Shown piece after piece: positions 27,495 through 35,498 of a stretch of DNA of 64,000 nucleotides. Source of the stretch: DASPWW01 sp963841715 (lineage in GTDB: Bacteria; Actinomycetota; Thermoleophilia; Solirubrobacterales; 70-9); the NCBI GenBank assembly GCA_963841715.1, contig CAWJDP010000004.1, positions 310,001 to 374,000 on the forward strand. Reading direction: 5' to 3'. The translations under genes and the position numbers were made by a program. The notes beneath the pieces were generated by a model. It saw nothing but the letters and a program-made list of their open reading frames with translations. It was not told where the DNA came from and made no database searches. Every line of letters begins with the position of its first letter. The first letter of the stretch is position 1.

Positions 27495-28451
27495 TTATTC
27501 GGGGACCGGCGCCGCGAGCGGATCGAGGAGCGCCGACCAGCACGCGGGCTCGACGCGCGCGTTCTCGGCCCGGTGGGCGAGGAATCGCTCAATCAGCTCG
27601 TCCGGCGCGTCGAGCCGGCCGAGGAGCCGCTCGCGAAGCACGGCGACGAACTCCGCCCGCTCGGCGGGGGATGAGAACCTCGGGATGTCTCTGCGGAGCT
27701 CCGGCGCGTCGTCGCCGAGCGTGCTCGCGAGCCAGTGCACGAGATCGACACCCGTCGGCCTGAACACTCCGAGCGTCAGGTGCAGCGACGGCCTTTGCGT
27801 TGTCGAGGCGTCATGCCAGAAGCCCCGCGGGATGTAGAGGACGTCACCGGGCCCGATCTCGCCGCTCCAGATCGGCTCGCCCGCCGGCCCCGCGGCGTCG
27901 CCACGGTCGTCGGTCGAGGAGGAGGTCGACATCGAGAATACCCGCCACGCCTTTGCGCCCGCGACCTGGATCACGAACACATCGTGGTCGTCCCAATGCG
28001 TGTCGAAGCCCTTCGTCGCCGAGCGGCTCAGGTAGGCGTTGACGCTGATCGGGTCGCCGAGCTCGTCCTCGAGCGAGCGCACCAGCCCGCGCACCGCGCG
28101 ATCGTCGCCGTCGACCGCGACGACCGCGAGCGTCGCGCCCTCGGCCGTGAGGCGATCGACCGCGTCGGCGTCGACGTAGGCTCGGCGCTGCCCGCGCCGC
28201 GCCTTTGACTCGCGGACGTACTCGCGCGGCGGGACCGCGCGTCCCTCGGTCGCGAGCCGCACCTTCTCGGGCTCGAGCGCCCGATTGGCGAGAAGCTCGA
28301 GCAGCGCCGCCGGCGAGAACAGCGACTCGACCCGCTCCCCCGACCCAGGGCTGTGATGAAACGCCTTCCCGTAGCGATCGCGCAGGAAGCCGTCGGCGCT
28401 CTGTCGTCCCAGCAGCGCCTCGAGACCGGGCTTGGAAGCGTCTGCGGCCAT
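27495..28451 (-). CDS. JmjC-like cupin (cupin_4 family)
   Basis: 318 residues. The iron site HWDDHD near 145 with a later His in GFWHDA near 205 follows the Fe(II)/2-oxoglutarate cupin_4 (ribosomal oxygenase RoxA/MINA-like) pattern, and YLSRSATKGFDTHW leads into it. Likely a hydroxylase of proteins or small molecules. It lies 10 nt downstream of tRNA-Arg(CCT) on the same strand, without a ribosome-binding site, so its mRNA may be released by tRNA 3' processing. The predicted function is moderate; the fold is fairly sure. Confidence 0.83.
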   Translation of the reverse strand: MAADASKPGLEALLGRQSADGFLRDRYGKAFHHSPGSGERVESLFSPAALLELLANRALEPEKVRLATEGRAVPPREYVRESKARRGQRRAYVDADAVDRLTAEGATLAVVAVDGDDRAVRGLVRSLEDELGDPISVNAYLSRSATKGFDTHWDDHDVFVIQVAGAKAWRVFSMSTSSSTDDRGDAAGPAGEPIWSGEIGPGDVLYIPRGFWHDASTTQRPSLHLTLGVFRPTGVDLVHWLASTLGDDAPELRRDIPRFSSPAERAEFVAVLRERLLGRLDAPDELIERFLAHRAENARVEPACWSALLDPLAAPVPE

Positions 28452-28461
28452 TGCGATCGAG

Positions 28462-28535
<74 letters not shown>

Positions 28536-28547
28536 TTGTGGCTCTCG

Positions 28548-28611
28548 ATCGTATCGCCGCGATACGGCCGTATCGACGGTCGGGAGCCCGGCCCCATGGA
28601 CCGGGCTCCCG
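28548..28611. repeat. Hairpin cluster upstream of tRNA-Arg
   Basis: A 16-bp perfect palindrome CGATACGGCCGTATCG (28560-28575) is flanked by a further GTATCG/CGATAC pair. An 11-bp stem CGGGAGCCCGG/CCGGGCTCCCG (28581-28591 and 28601-28611) with a 9-nt loop follows. The second hairpin may stop DUF7144 transcription; the TACGAT at 28548-28553 is the likely tRNA promoter -10. Confidence 0.45.
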
Positions 28612-28628
28612 CGCCGAGGTCACGCTCC

Positions 28629-29018
28629 TCAGCCAGGCCCGACGGCGCCGGGCTCGTCGGAACCGAAGACGAGGATCCCGTAGACGATCCATACGCACAG
28701 GAAAAAGATGGCGAGCTCCCAGAACGGGTGGGAGTTGCCCATCGACAGCAGCGCCCCGATCGCTCCGAGGCTGCCGGCGATCACACCGATGATCCGGCCA
28801 TAGACGTTGCCGGCCAACAACGAGAGGCCGCCCGTCAACTGGATCACACCGAGGATGATCAGCACCCAGCCCATGGTGTGGAGATTCGTGAGGATGTACC
28901 TGGTGTCATTGGCGTAGAAGCTGGCATCGCCAAGAGCTCCGATCCCGTAGATGATGTTCAGGATCCCGACAATCAGCAGGAAGACTGCGGCGAAAACGAC
29001 GCGGCCTGCACCTCGCAT
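28629..29018 (-). CDS. DUF7144-like four-helix membrane protein
   Basis: 129 residues with four helices. The first helix carries VGILNIIYGIGAL with a Tyr, and the second holds GWVLIILGVIQLTGGLSLLA; the end is FFLCVWIVYGILVFG. This fits the DUF7144 membrane family common in actinobacteria, function unknown. An AAGGAGAA site precedes the ATG. It is divergent from the SHOCT gene at 29247. Confidence 0.75.
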   Translation of the reverse strand: MRGAGRVVFAAVFLLIVGILNIIYGIGALGDASFYANDTRYILTNLHTMGWVLIILGVIQLTGGLSLLAGNVYGRIIGVIAGSLGAIGALLSMGNSHPFWELAIFFLCVWIVYGILVFGSDEPGAVGPG

Positions 29019-29162
29019 GGAGTTCTCCTTTCTTCCCGGCCGCTTCCATTGGCGGCCGTGGTCGAGGCAGCGCTTAACACGCGGTCCTCAGCCCGACAAG
29101 CTCGCACCAGATCCGCGCTCTCGCATCCCCCAATTCGAGTGATATTTGGCCCGCTGATCCGA

Positions 29163-29183
29163 TTTCACCCTGTCCGAGTGATG
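29163..29183 (+). promoter_or_regulatory. Shared element TTTCACCC-N7-GTGATG (copy A)
   Basis: TTTCACCC at 29163-29170, 7 nt, GTGATG at 29178-29183, 63 nt before the SHOCT GTG. The same arms, spacing and distance occur at 33800-33820 before the second cassette. Confidence 0.55.
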
Positions 29184-29246
29184 CCGGGCCGGCGTCGCTG
29201 GTGTTGGATGGAAGGCCCGCGCCTTCCAAACGAAAGGACTGATACG

Positions 29247-29513
29247 GTGTCGAGGAAGGGACGGCCGCTCCTGAGGGCGGTGATGATTGGCGACTCCGCG
29301 CACGCTGCCGGCGGGCACGAAGCGCAGGCCGCTGGACTGGGTCCTCAGCAGGATCTTCCGCCGTCGCTATCCCGGTCGGCTCCGGCGGCGGCAACCGAGG
29401 GAGCGATGTCCGAGATGGACCGGCTCGACGCGCTCAAGAAGCTGGGCGATCTGCACGACACGGGAGTGCTCACCGACGAGCAATTCGAGGCGGAGAAGGA
29501 AAAGCTGATCTGA
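29247..29513 (+). CDS. SHOCT-domain protein
   Basis: 88 residues. The C-terminal ~30 residues (LDALKKLGDLHDTGVLTDEQ followed by FEAEKEKL) are a typical SHOCT motif, a short helical segment usually attached to membrane-associated proteins. The N-terminal part is disordered-looking. The GTG has a GAAAGGA site upstream. The stop and the ATG of the DUF6325 gene abut. A twin is at 34559. Confidence 0.75.
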   Translation: MSRKGRPLLRAVMIGDSAHAAGGHEAQAAGLGPQQDLPPSLSRSAPAAATEGAMSEMDRLDALKKLGDLHDTGVLTDEQFEAEKEKLI

Positions 29514-30017
29514 ATGGAGCTCGGTCCGGTTCAGGTGCTCGTGATCGATTTCGAGGACGGGCGATTCCCGGGCGAGATCCTCGCTGAGCTGCGGAGACTG
29601 CGCGAGCACGACGTTGTTCGCCTTGTGGACCTGCTGTTCGTCGCGAAGGATGAGAGCGGCGAGCTTGCGGCGATTGAGCACAGCGACCTTCCCAAGGACG
29701 AGGTCGAGGCGTTCGGGGCGCTTGCCGGCGCCCTGCTCGGCCTAGGGGCAGACGGGGAGACGGGCGCCGAACCCGGGGGCGCCCTGGGCGGGGGCGGCGT
29801 TGACGAGAGGGGCTCCGTGGTCGACCCGGACAACGTCTGGTACCTCGCCGACGCGATTCCGCCGGGTTCTTCAGCCGGAATCGCGCTGCTCGAGCATCGC
29901 TGGGCGATACCGCTCCGGGACGCGATCATGCACGCGGGCGGTATGCATCCGGCCGACGCCTGGATCCACCCGAAGGACCTCGTCACGGTCGGCGCCGAAG
30001 CCGCTCGGGGGCGCTGA
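29514..30017 (+). CDS. DUF6325-family protein
   Basis: 167 residues: GPVQVLVIDFEDGRFPGEIL, then VVRLVDLLFVAKDESGELAA, then SAGIALLEHRWAIPLRDAI. This family is described as DUF6325, related to the DUF1269-like channel/regulator group, function unknown. The middle region is Gly-rich and variable. It has a paralogue at 34094, with the same middle motif, next to another SHOCT gene. Confidence 0.75.
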   Translation: MELGPVQVLVIDFEDGRFPGEILAELRRLREHDVVRLVDLLFVAKDESGELAAIEHSDLPKDEVEAFGALAGALLGLGADGETGAEPGGALGGGGVDERGSVVDPDNVWYLADAIPPGSSAGIALLEHRWAIPLRDAIMHAGGMHPADAWIHPKDLVTVGAEAARGR

Positions 30018-30177
30018 TTGGTCCGGAAGAGGCTACCCCGGCCTCGGTACTGAGCCCTGAGGCGAGATCAGCGAGATCTCCGGATGTGTCGCCGCCTGCA
30101 ATGATCGAGCGTGTGTGCGTGAGCGCGGTTGTTTGGAGGGTTCGCGAACGCCAGCCCCGTCGGGGGCCACCGGAGCC

Positions 30178-32367
30178 ATGAACCGCAGCGGGGGAGACGG
30201 GGCGGCTTCGAGCCATGGGCGATCTCCGGGCGGTCCGGCGGACCTCCCGAGGCCGGCGGCCGCTCCGACGTCGACGCACTACGCCGGCTACGTCCGCCGA
30301 CCCCATCTTGTCGCGCGCCTTCGCGAGTCGAGAAACTACCCCCTCGTGCTGGTCACGGCCCCGGCCGGGTACGCGAAGACGAGCGTTCTCACCGAATGGG
30401 CCGAGCAGGACGAGCGTCCGTTCGCCTGGGTGACACTCGACCGGCGGGATGACGACGCGACGCGGCTGCTGAATCGGCTCGTCGAGGCCGTCGACGGCGT
30501 CAGTCTCAAGGGGCGTCCGTTCGTGCTCGTCGTCGACGACGTGCACGTGCTCCGGAGCAAGGGCGCACTCGAAGCATTGGCCAACACGATCGTCGGCCTT
30601 CGCCCGGACGGCCAGACCGCGCTGGCATCGCAGATGGAGCCCGCGCTGCCGCTGGGCCGGATGCGTGCCCGGCGAGAGGTGTTCGAGCTGACGCGTCGCG
30701 ACCTCGCTATGAACCGGTCCGAGAGCGCCGCCCTTCTCGAGGCGGTCGGGCTGGACCTCGACGCGAACGAGGCGGAGACGCTCTTCGAGCAGACGGAGGG
30801 CTGGCCGGCGGCTCTCTTTCTCGCCGGTCTGGCGTTGGGCGAGGAGCCCGGCTCAGGGGTCGACGTCGCGCGGTTCGGCGGCAACGACCGATTCGTGGCC
30901 GACTACCTCAGCGACGAGTTTCTCGCCGGCATCTCCGCGGCGCGGATCAAGTTCCTCCTTCGCTCGTCGATCCTCGAGGAGCTGACCGGGCAGAGTTGTG
31001 ACGAGATCCTCGAGCGGTCCGGATCGGCCCGGGTGCTGCGCGAGCTCTCACGCGCGAACCTGCCCCTCGAGCCACTCGATCACGCCGATGGGTCCTACCG
31101 CTATCACCCGCTCTTCAGCCAGATGCTGCGCACCGAGCTGCACCGCCGCGAGCCCGATCTCGAGGCCGGGCTCCATCGGCGCGCCTGCGCCTGGTTCGCA
31201 GTGCGCGAGCGGTTCGAGCAGGCGATAGACCACGCCCTCGCGGCCCAGGACCAGACCCGCGCCGCCGAGCTGATCTGGGCGCGCGCCGGAGCGTCCTTCG
31301 CCGAGGGCGACCGCGCATCGGTGCGGCGGTGGCTGGATCGCTTCAGTGAGCGGGGGATCACGGGCTCCCCCGAGCTCGCGCTCTGCGCGGCGCATCTGTA
31401 TCTGACCCTGGGCGAGGGGGAGCTCGGGCTGCACTGGGCCTCGGTCGCGCATGAGGGATTCGACGAGGCAGCATTGGACGACCCCGACCTGCGGGCCGAT
31501 CTGCTGATCCTCAGCGTGACGCTGCCGCAGGACGGCATCGCGCAGATGGGCAGCGATGCAACGCGCGCCGCCGCGCTCCATCCCCCCGACAGCCCGTGGC
31601 GCGCAGTCTCATGCTTCTACTCGGGCGTCGCCTGGCAGCTGAGCGGTGATTCTGAGAAAGGCCGGGAGGTGCTCGAGGAAGGAGCGCGCCGAGGCTCGGC
31701 GCATGCCCCATTGGTCCAGGTCTTCTGCCTCACCCAGCTCACGGTGCTGCACCTGGATCGCGACGACCTGGATAGCGCGCTGCGGGTCGTCGCCCAGGCG
31801 CGCGAGCAGCGCGACCGGTTCCACCTCGACGTCTACCCCGTCATGGCCTTCGCGTTCGCCGCGTCATCGCTGACCCGGTCGCGCGAGCACCGGGTCGAGG
31901 AGGCGGTCGCAGACCGAAAGCGTGCGATCGAGCTGCTCGGGCACCTTGCCGGCTTCCCGGACTGGTATCTGGCCCAGACGCGGATACTCCTCGCAAGGAC
32001 CTCGCTGAGCCTCGACGATGCCGCCGGAGCCAGGTCGCTGCTGGACGAGGCGGCTCGGTTCGCGGATCGGGTCACAGACGGGCCCACCCTCCAGCGCTGG
32101 CTCTCCGAGTCTCTGGAGTCGCTCTCCCGGGCTTCGGGAATTGAGCATCGTCGATTGCTGACACCGGCCGAGCTCAGGACCCTTCAATACCTGCCCAGCC
32201 ATCTGTCGTTCCGGGAGATCGCGGAGCGGAGCTTTGTCTCACCCAACACCGTCAAGACCCAGGCGCAGGCCATCTACCGCAAGCTCGACGTCTCCTCTCG
32301 CTCCGAGGCGGTCGAGCGGGCGAGCACCAACGGACTGCTCGGCGACGAGCGGAATCGGGAGGGTTGA
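30178..32367 (+). CDS. MalT/LuxR-type large ATP-dependent regulator
   Basis: 729 residues from ATG 30178, chosen for the CGGAG site just upstream. An NTPase domain carries APAGYAKTS near 61-69 (a Walker A in which the second Gly is Ala) and FVLVVDDVHVL (Walker B, about 115). Then come a winged-helix region and TPR-like helical repeats (about 350-640), and a C-terminal LuxR HTH (LSFREIAERSFVSPNTVKTQ from about 675). The MalT layout suggests it is activated by a small ligand. It lies between two SHOCT/DUF6325 cassettes and is likely their regulator, by position only. Confidence 0.9.
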   Translation: MNRSGGDGAASSHGRSPGGPADLPRPAAAPTSTHYAGYVRRPHLVARLRESRNYPLVLVTAPAGYAKTSVLTEWAEQDERPFAWVTLDRRDDDATRLLNRLVEAVDGVSLKGRPFVLVVDDVHVLRSKGALEALANTIVGLRPDGQTALASQMEPALPLGRMRARREVFELTRRDLAMNRSESAALLEAVGLDLDANEAETLFEQTEGWPAALFLAGLALGEEPGSGVDVARFGGNDRFVADYLSDEFLAGISAARIKFLLRSSILEELTGQSCDEILERSGSARVLRELSRANLPLEPLDHADGSYRYHPLFSQMLRTELHRREPDLEAGLHRRACAWFAVRERFEQAIDHALAAQDQTRAAELIWARAGASFAEGDRASVRRWLDRFSERGITGSPELALCAAHLYLTLGEGELGLHWASVAHEGFDEAALDDPDLRADLLILSVTLPQDGIAQMGSDATRAAALHPPDSPWRAVSCFYSGVAWQLSGDSEKGREVLEEGARRGSAHAPLVQVFCLTQLTVLHLDRDDLDSALRVVAQAREQRDRFHLDVYPVMAFAFAASSLTRSREHRVEEAVADRKRAIELLGHLAGFPDWYLAQTRILLARTSLSLDDAAGARSLLDEAARFADRVTDGPTLQRWLSESLESLSRASGIEHRRLLTPAELRTLQYLPSHLSFREIAERSFVSPNTVKTQAQAIYRKLDVSSRSEAVERASTNGLLGDERNREG

Positions 32368-33759
32368 GTGATGGCGGGCGGAATGACGCCGCGCGAGCGC
32401 GAGGCGGCGGGCAAGGCCGCGCGGCGGAGGACGCCTCGCTCGAGCCATGCCGCCTGGGAGGAGACGTCGGATCGCCCGGACCCCGTCGACACTCTCGTGC
32501 GGCAGGATCAGACTCGCGTGCAGGATCTCGTCCCGATCCGCCACGGCCGGATGCTCGCGTCGGCGTTCACCTTCTACCGCGGGGGGGCCGCGATCATGTC
32601 GGCCGACCTCGCCGAGACCCCGAGCTCCGAGCTCAAGGTTCAGCTCTGCGGCGACGCCCACCTGTCGAACTTCGGCGGGTTTGCAGCCCCCGACCGGCGG
32701 CTGATCTTCGACATCAACGACTTCGACGAGACGCACCACGGCCCCTTCGAGTGGGACCTCAAGCGGCTGGCCGCGAGCTTTGCGGTCGCGGGTCGCGACC
32801 TCGGGTTCAAGGGGGGCCAGAGCCGGGCGGCGGTGGAGACGGCGGTGCGCGAGTACCGCGAGGAGATCCGCCGGCTCGCGTCGATGCGGACGATCGACGC
32901 CTGGTACGAGCGCCTCGACGTGGAGGCCCTGGAACAGTACCGCTCGCAGGTGAGCCGCAGTCAGGTGAGGAACTTCGACAAGGCGGTTGCGAAGGCGGAG
33001 AGCAAGAACAGCCTGCGGGCCTTCAGCAAGCTCACCCGAGAGAAGGACGGCGAGATCCGGATCATCAGCGACCCACCCTTGGTAGTCCCGATCGAGGAGG
33101 TCTTCGATCTCGATCCGGCGGTGGTCGAGCAGCGCCTGCGGGCGGTGTTCTCGGCCTACACAGACACGCTCGACCACGATGTGCGTCATCTCGTGAACGC
33201 CTACCGATACGTGCACACTGCACACAAGATCGTCGGGGTGGGAAGCGTGGGGACCCGCGCGTGGATTCTCCTCCTGCTCGGCCGTGACTCACACGATCCG
33301 CTCTTCCTTCAGGCGAAGGAGGCGCAGCGTTCCGTGCTCGAGCCGTATACAGGGGCGAGCGCGTTCGAGCATCAGGGCCAGCGCGTGGTCGAGGGTCAGC
33401 GGCTGATGCAGGCGGCGAGCGACATCTTCCTCGGCTGGGTGACGGCGGAGGGCCCCGACGGCAAGAACCGCGACTTCTACGTGCGCCAGCTCTGGGACGG
33501 CAAGGGCTCAGCGCAGGTCGAGAGGATGACCCCGAAGACGATGGAGCTCTACGCACGGCTCTGCGGCTGGACGCTCGCCCGCGCGCACGCCCGCTCCGGG
33601 GACCGGATCGCGATCGCCGCGTACCTGGGCAAGGGTGACGTGTTCGACCGCGCGATCCGCGACTTCTCCGAGGCCTACGCGGAACAGAACGACCGCGACT
33701 ACGAGGAGTTCGCGCGGGCCGTTGCGGAGGGACGTCTTGAGGCGAAGACGGACATCTGA
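32368..33759 (+). CDS. DUF2252 protein (kinase-like fold)
   Basis: 463 residues. The central motif LCGDAHLSNFGGF and the following INDFDETHHGPFEWDLKRL resemble the catalytic HxDxxxxN and DFD motifs of aminoglycoside-phosphotransferase-like kinases. The family is DUF2252, uncharacterised. The GTG start immediately follows the LuxR stop, so the genes are in one unit. A phosphotransferase role is an inference. Confidence 0.88.
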   Translation: MMAGGMTPREREAAGKAARRRTPRSSHAAWEETSDRPDPVDTLVRQDQTRVQDLVPIRHGRMLASAFTFYRGGAAIMSADLAETPSSELKVQLCGDAHLSNFGGFAAPDRRLIFDINDFDETHHGPFEWDLKRLAASFAVAGRDLGFKGGQSRAAVETAVREYREEIRRLASMRTIDAWYERLDVEALEQYRSQVSRSQVRNFDKAVAKAESKNSLRAFSKLTREKDGEIRIISDPPLVVPIEEVFDLDPAVVEQRLRAVFSAYTDTLDHDVRHLVNAYRYVHTAHKIVGVGSVGTRAWILLLLGRDSHDPLFLQAKEAQRSVLEPYTGASAFEHQGQRVVEGQRLMQAASDIFLGWVTAEGPDGKNRDFYVRQLWDGKGSAQVERMTPKTMELYARLCGWTLARAHARSGDRIAIAAYLGKGDVFDRAIRDFSEAYAEQNDRDYEEFARAVAEGRLEAKTDI

Positions 33760-33799
33760 GCAGCCTCGGGGTCTCGGGTGATCCCATGCGGCGTCGGGG

Positions 33800-33820
33800 T
33801 TTCACCCGATCGGGGTGATG
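33800..33820 (+). promoter_or_regulatory. Shared element TTTCACCC-N7-GTGATG (copy B)
   Basis: TTTCACCC at 33800-33807, 7 nt, GTGATG at 33815-33820, 62 nt before the GTG of the small membrane gene at 33883. In this copy TCACCC and GGGTGA form an inverted repeat around CGATC-type centre. Confidence 0.55.
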
Positions 33821-33882
33821 TGGTCAGGCAGGGCCTCTGAGAGGCTCCCGCGCGATCAGCCCAGATTTCGGAGGGTTTGCAA

Positions 33883-34066
33883 GTGAGCATCATCGGTTGG
33901 ATCATCGTCGCGATCATCTGGATCTCGCTCGCGTTCTGGCCCGCGATTCGCCGGGCGCAAGGGCCACAGCTTCTTCGGCTTCTTCATATTCAGCGTGATC
34001 TTCTTCCCACTCGCGCTGATCGTGGCCTACATGGTCGACGACCGCACGAGGCCGAGCGTCGCGTAG
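33883..34066 (+). pseudogene. Small membrane protein with one-base frameshift
   Basis: The first frame gives IIGWIIVAIIWISLAFWPAI, a hydrophobic helix, then shifts at a GGG run near 33951. The second frame then reads KGHSFFGFFIFSVIFFPLAL and VAYMVDDRTRPSVA, ending at TAG 34064-34066. One G fewer in the GGG run restores a ~60-residue two-helix protein. It could be a sequencing error. A GGAGG site precedes the GTG. It opens the second SHOCT/DUF6325 cassette. Confidence 0.6.
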
Positions 34067-34093
34067 CCTGATTGGACTCGGAGAGGAGCGAGC

Positions 34094-34537
34094 GTGGAAG
34101 CCAACGACCTCGACGCACTGGGGCCGATCGACTACCTGATCATCGAGTGGCCGGGGCGCCAGCCCACGGGTGAGGCCGCTCCGCTGTTGCTCGACCTCGT
34201 CGACCGCGGACTGATCCGGATCATCGATCTGACCTTTGTCGCCAAGGCGGACGACGGCTCTGTCGCGATGCTCGAGATGTCCGAGCTGGCGAGCGTCGTG
34301 CCCGAGCTCGGCGATCTCGAGGGCGCCTCCTCGGGCCTGTTGGGCGACGACGACATCGAGCAGGCCGCGAAGGCGCTCGAGCCGGGCACCTCGGCGGGAA
34401 TACTCGTGTACGAGAACCGATGGGCGGCGCCGTTCGCCGCCGCGGTGCGGCGATCGGGCGGCCAGCTCGTTGCGAACGGGCGGATTTCCGTACAGGGGCT
34501 GCTCGCCGCACTCGACGCGGCCGACGAAGCCGCCTGA
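34094..34537 (+). CDS. DUF6325-family protein (second copy)
   Basis: 147 residues paralogous to the gene at 29514: GPIDYLIIEWPGRQPTGEAA, then IRIIDLTFVAKADDGSVAML, then SAGILVYENRWAAPFAAAV. Its start GTG has a GAGAGGAG site upstream. It is shorter in the Gly-rich middle than its paralogue. Confidence 0.75.
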   Translation: MEANDLDALGPIDYLIIEWPGRQPTGEAAPLLLDLVDRGLIRIIDLTFVAKADDGSVAMLEMSELASVVPELGDLEGASSGLLGDDDIEQAAKALEPGTSAGILVYENRWAAPFAAAVRRSGGQLVANGRISVQGLLAALDAADEAA

Positions 34538-34558
34538 TCCCGAACGAAAGGATCTGAA

Positions 34559-34813
34559 ATGCCGGGACTGATTCGAGGTGTTGCGCGAACGGCCGTAGTC
34601 GCCGGAACGGCGACCGCGGTGAGCAATCGTGTCTCACGCCGCCAAGCGGGCCGCTGGGCGGATCAGGATGAGCAGCAAGCAGCGGCGGCTCCCGCGGCCG
34701 CCCCCGCTCAATCGGTGCCGGAGCAGCTCCAGCAGCTGGCCGACCTGAAGGCTCAGGGTGCCCTCACCGAGCAGGAGTTCGAGGCCCAGAAGGCCAAGCT
34801 GCTCGCGTCCTGA
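34559..34813 (+). CDS. SHOCT-domain protein (second copy)
   Basis: 84 residues. A basic helix (GVARTAVVAGTATAVSNRVS) leads into an Ala/Pro-rich linker, and the SHOCT motif LQQLADLKAQGALTEQEFE ends the protein. It is 21 nt after the DUF6325 gene. The N-terminal segment resembles those of membrane-associated SHOCT proteins. Confidence 0.78.
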   Translation: MPGLIRGVARTAVVAGTATAVSNRVSRRQAGRWADQDEQQAAAAPAAAPAQSVPEQLQQLADLKAQGALTEQEFEAQKAKLLAS

Positions 34814-34852
34814 CGCTCGCTGTCCGTCTGCGCCGTCGGGGCCCGACTCGGG

Positions 34853-35485
34853 CTAGTCGTACAGGCTTTCCGCCGCGAGCTCGCGCAGCGTGCGGTCCCA
34901 GAGCTTGATCTCGACGAAGAGGTCGTCGCCGAAGCCCTTCACCGCGTCGACGGCGACGAGCGTGAAGCGACCCTTCTCGACCGCCGCCTGGTCGATCACT
35001 TCGCCGTCGAGCTCGGCCGTTGCGGCGAGCGCGCCACGGACCAGCGGCCGGCCCCAGACGAGCGTAACCTCGCCGCCGCGGTTCGCCTCGGCGCGCCACG
35101 GCCCGATCACCTCGTCGTTGAGGTCGATCTTCCAGTCCGGGTTGTCGTCGGCGAGCACGTCGGTGAACTCGGCCGACGCCTCGAGCTCGAGCGGCTCGCC
35201 GTCGTCATCGCGCGAGAACGAGACGAAGCCGAAGTACTCAATCCCCTTCCCCTCGTCGCCGACCCCCCGCGCCGACACCGGGACGTAGACCCGACCCCCC
35301 CAGCTGCGGTCGGGGAACCACGCGGCGCTTTCGGGGTCGAGCGCCGCGCCCGCCTCGGATGCGAACGGCTCGCACGCGGTCTCGAACTCGCCGATCAGGA
35401 GCTCCTGCCAGCGCCCATAGGCGCTCCCCTCCTGGGGCGTGTCGGCGATGAAGCGGGGTATCGGGCGCGCGATCGGAGGGCTCAT
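34853..35485 (-). CDS. Conserved hypothetical protein
   Basis: 210 residues, soluble, acidic. The visible features are WFPDRSWGGRVYVPVSARG, a GIEYFGFVSF strand and EVTLVWGRPLVRGALAAT; it may be a beta-rich domain. No family is known to me. The ATG follows galT by 13 nt on the minus strand, so it is in the same operon. Confidence 0.7.
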   Translation of the reverse strand: MSPPIARPIPRFIADTPQEGSAYGRWQELLIGEFETACEPFASEAGAALDPESAAWFPDRSWGGRVYVPVSARGVGDEGKGIEYFGFVSFSRDDDGEPLELEASAEFTDVLADDNPDWKIDLNDEVIGPWRAEANRGGEVTLVWGRPLVRGALAATAELDGEVIDQAAVEKGRFTLVAVDAVKGFGDDLFVEIKLWDRTLRELAAESLYD

Positions 35486-35498
35486 TGGATCGGGGAGG

